In this document: in pieces, positions 5,236 to 7,158 of the stretch
Layout: each line of letters begins with the position of its first letter
Position numbering within the stretch: position 1 is the stretch's first letter
DNA from: Holosporales bacterium
GTDB taxonomy: Bacteria > Pseudomonadota > Alphaproteobacteria > BNTO01
Direction of reading: 5' to 3'
Length of the DNA: 7,158 nt
Assembly (NCBI GenBank): GCA_031273545.1
Contig: JAISRQ010000033.1
Span: 1-7,158 of the forward strand
Position numbers and translations under genes: made by a program
Notes under the pieces: generated by a model
What the model was told of the DNA's origin: nothing
The model's database searches: none
What the model saw: the letters and a program-made list of their open reading frames with translations, nothing else

Positions 5236-5274
5236 ATGGAATTAATAACAAAAACTCACATCGGGCTTCAATGA
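5236..5274 (+). CDS. Possible 12-codon leader ORF overlapping ftsL
   Basis: ATG 5236 opens a frame of 12 codons (MELITKTHIGLQ) whose TGA overlaps the ftsL ATG as ATGA. ftsL has no clear ribosome site of its own, so reinitiation after this leader could feed it. If transcription starts near 5231, the leader would be almost leaderless. Could be chance. Confidence 0.25.
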   Translation: MELITKTHIGLQ

Positions 5275-5627
5275 TCTTTAGGCTGTCTACATGGTTCTCT
5301 ATCCTTATGTTTTTGTGTCTTGGGGTTGTTTTATTTCAAGTAAAGTATACAGTGGCAGATTTAGAGAGTTTGCATAAATCTTTGAGAAAAGAAATATTAA
5401 CCAAAAGCGAAGAACTCCACACACTAAACGCAGAATGGGCGTATTTAAATGACCCAGCCCGGCTCCAATCTTTGGCACAAAAATATTTGACGCTGTCGCC
5501 GATACGTGGAGAACAAGTAATCCCATATTCAGAACTAAAGAACAGCGGGCTAGGAGAGTACGATCGCAAAAAATTAAACAGCATCATAAATAAATCTTCA
5601 TCAAAAACACAGAGGTCTCAGCCGTGA
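5271..5627 (+). CDS. ftsL: Cell division protein FtsL
   Basis: Small bitopic divisome protein that, with FtsB and FtsQ, activates the FtsW-FtsI septal synthase. It is 118 residues: a short N-terminus, one membrane helix (about 5-23, with ILMFLCLGVVLF), a heptad-like periplasmic coiled coil (about 27-58), and the conserved block AEWAYLNDPARLQSLAQKYL (54-73), which is the alphaproteobacterial FtsL hallmark. The tail after residue 95 is polar and unconserved. The ATG at 5271 lacks a Shine-Dalgarno sequence but starts right before the membrane helix as in relatives. It overlaps ftsI by 4 bp (GTGA). mraZ and rsmH, the usual upstream neighbours, are missing; a tRNA lies there instead. Confidence 0.9.
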   Translation: MIFRLSTWFSILMFLCLGVVLFQVKYTVADLESLHKSLRKEILTKSEELHTLNAEWAYLNDPARLQSLAQKYLTLSPIRGEQVIPYSELKNSGLGEYDRKKLNSIINKSSSKTQRSQP

Positions 5628-7158
5628 GCCACTTGTTTCAGAGATCTTTTCGTGCGATTTACCGACACCTTAGTGTATGGCAGGATGTTTTGCGCGATAG
5701 CCGCTTGACGTCACTTATCGTTGGGCGGCTTTTGTTTTTGTCTGGAGGGTTCTGCTTTTGTTTTGCGTTGGTTGGAGTTCGCCTTATTGACCTGATGGTG
5801 TTGAGCAGGGCTTCTACGCGCGTATGGAAGGTGCAAAATCACGTTTCAGACGGTGGCGTTCCTCGGGCTGATATTGTTGACAGAAATGGAGCTGTGCTGG
5901 CGACACACTTGGTCACGGCGTCCGTTTATGCAGATACGCGCGAGATTCAAAATGTAAACGAGGCAGCAGAGCTCCTGGCCTCAGTGCTGTCAGAATCCTC
6001 GAAAGAAGAGCTGCTCAGAAAGCTGGAGTCAGGCAAGAGCTTCATTTGGCTAGCACGCCACATAACCCCCAAAAGACAATACGCAATCCAACACCTTGGC
6101 CTCCCTGGGGTATATCTTAAGAAGGATTATAAGCGCGTGTACCCGTATGGAGCGTTGGCGTGCCACATTATAGGTTGCTGCGATGTTGATGGGTATGGGC
6201 TGTCTGGCGTGGAAAATCACTTTAATTCCCTTCTTTTGGGGGCAGCAGATCCGCTAAAGTTGTCGATCGATATAAAAATTCAGCACATCATGAGCGAATT
6301 GCTTGCAAGTGCCGTAAAAGAATTTCGGGCCATAGGTGGTAACGCGATAGTGATGGATGCGCAAACGGGCGAAATAATCGCGATGGAGTCGCTTCCCAAC
6401 GTCGACTTAAACAAGTTCAACACGGCTCAGGCGGATGATTTGTTTAACCGCAATACCTTAGGGGTATATGAGATGGGGTCCGTTTTTAAGGTGCTGAACA
6501 CAGCAATTGCGCTTGAATCCGGGAAGGTCACGAAGGGAAGCCTTTTTGATGCGAGGGCCCCAATAAAGATTGGCAGATTCCAAGTGACGGATTTTCGAGG
6601 GAAAAATCAAATAATGACGCTGGAGGATGCGTTCGTATATTCGTCAAACATTGCTGCGGTAAAAATTGCCATTCAGTTTGGAGGAGGAGCTGTACAAAAG
6701 AAGTTCTTCACAAAATTTGGAGTATTCGATCCTGTATTAATTGAGCTCCCGGAAATTGGCCGCCCGATTTACCCGCAAAGGTGGACAGATGCAACGATGA
6801 TGTCGTCCACGTATGGCTACGGGCTGGCAGTTAGTCCATTGAGAATGTTGACCCTTGTAAATGGTATTAGCTGCGGGTATTTCGTTTGTCCGACTTTGCT
6901 TTTCGGAAAAGAAAAAGTAGAGCGAAGGCAGATTGTTTCGCCGAATACGTCAGCATGCATTAGGCACTTGATGAGGCGTGTCGTTTGTGAAGGAACGGCG
7001 AAGCGAGCCAACATAAAGGGGTATGGAGTATTTGCTAAGACGGGGACGGCATATAAGAACCATAAGGGCTCGTATGATAAACAAAGGTCGCGTAGGACAG
7101 TGTTTATTGGAGGGTTTCCAGAGTATGCACCAAAGTATATGGTCATATTCATGTTGGA
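5624..7158 (+). CDS. ftsI: Septal peptidoglycan transpeptidase FtsI (PBP3), partial
   Basis: Class B penicillin-binding protein that cross-links septal peptidoglycan with FtsW; beta-lactam target. Open for 511 codons from GTG 5624 to the window edge; the family is about 550-600 residues, so the C-terminal end is missing. Layout: cytoplasmic N-terminus, membrane anchor at about 36-55, periplasmic dimerisation region beginning with RADIVDRNG (81-89), then the transpeptidase domain with all three active-site motifs: S286-V-F-K289 in YEMGSVFK, S340-S-N342, and K472-T-G474 followed by TA. GAGG (5612-5615) lies 8 nt before the GTG, supporting this start. Small oddities are A82 where RGxxxDRxG normally has G, and M where YEPGS normally has P. 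It overlaps ftsL by 4 bp, so the two are translationally coupled. Confidence 0.96.
   Translation, partial: MSHLFQRSFRAIYRHLSVWQDVLRDSRLTSLIVGRLLFLSGGFCFCFALVGVRLIDLMVLSRASTRVWKVQNHVSDGGVPRADIVDRNGAVLATHLVTASVYADTREIQNVNEAAELLASVLSESSKEELLRKLESGKSFIWLARHITPKRQYAIQHLGLPGVYLKKDYKRVYPYGALACHIIGCCDVDGYGLSGVENHFNSLLLGAADPLKLSIDIKIQHIMSELLASAVKEFRAIGGNAIVMDAQTGEIIAMESLPNVDLNKFNTAQADDLFNRNTLGVYEMGSVFKVLNTAIALESGKVTKGSLFDARAPIKIGRFQVTDFRGKNQIMTLEDAFVYSSNIAAVKIAIQFGGGAVQKKFFTKFGVFDPVLIELPEIGRPIYPQRWTDATMMSSTYGYGLAVSPLRMLTLVNGISCGYFVCPTLLFGKEKVERRQIVSPNTSACIRHLMRRVVCEGTAKRANIKGYGVFAKTGTAYKNHKGSYDKQRSRRTVFIGGFPEYAPKYMVIFML

Overview
The window reads as chromosomal core sequence of an alphaproteobacterium. 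Four signs point there: an initiator tRNA whose anticodon stem reads CAGG/CCTG as in Rhizobium-like genomes rather than CGGG/CCCG, the alphaproteobacterial style of RnpA, FtsL and FtsI, an HrcA/CIRCE-controlled groESL operon, and an mlaE-mlaF pair. Small palindromic repeats next to and inside a housekeeping gene, together with loose gene order, recall host-associated lineages (Rickettsiales or Holosporales type). That placement is inference and no marker in the window settles it.

Layout. Positions 1-1734 (minus strand): groES-groEL, with groEL running off the left edge, driven by a vegetative promoter overlapped by a CIRCE operator. Positions 1735-2096: AT-rich divergent intergenic region. 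Positions 2097-2973 (plus): rpmH, then a palindromic element of about 100 bp plus a partial tandem copy, then rnpA, which carries a second palindromic, exactly 105-bp in-frame insertion. Positions 2970-4789: a 59-residue two-helix membrane protein overlapping the end of rnpA, then mlaE and mlaF, the permease and ATPase of a lipid transporter. Positions 4910-5041: initiator tRNA-Met with its own promoter. Positions 5042-5270: a short GC-richer relic-like patch, then a promoter overlapped by a perfect DnaA box. Positions 5271-7158: ftsL and ftsI, overlapping by 4 bp, with ftsI running off the right edge.

Functionally these are protein folding (GroESL), ribosome and tRNA maturation (L34, RNase P protein, tRNA-fMet), envelope lipid asymmetry (MlaEF) and septal peptidoglycan synthesis (FtsL, FtsI). 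The unusual part is rpmH-rnpA. Two palindromic repeats have entered without breaking the rnpA frame, which stays open from inside rpmH to the rnpA stop. This resembles the in-gene palindromic elements of Rickettsia (RPE), but the sequences are not ones I recognise.
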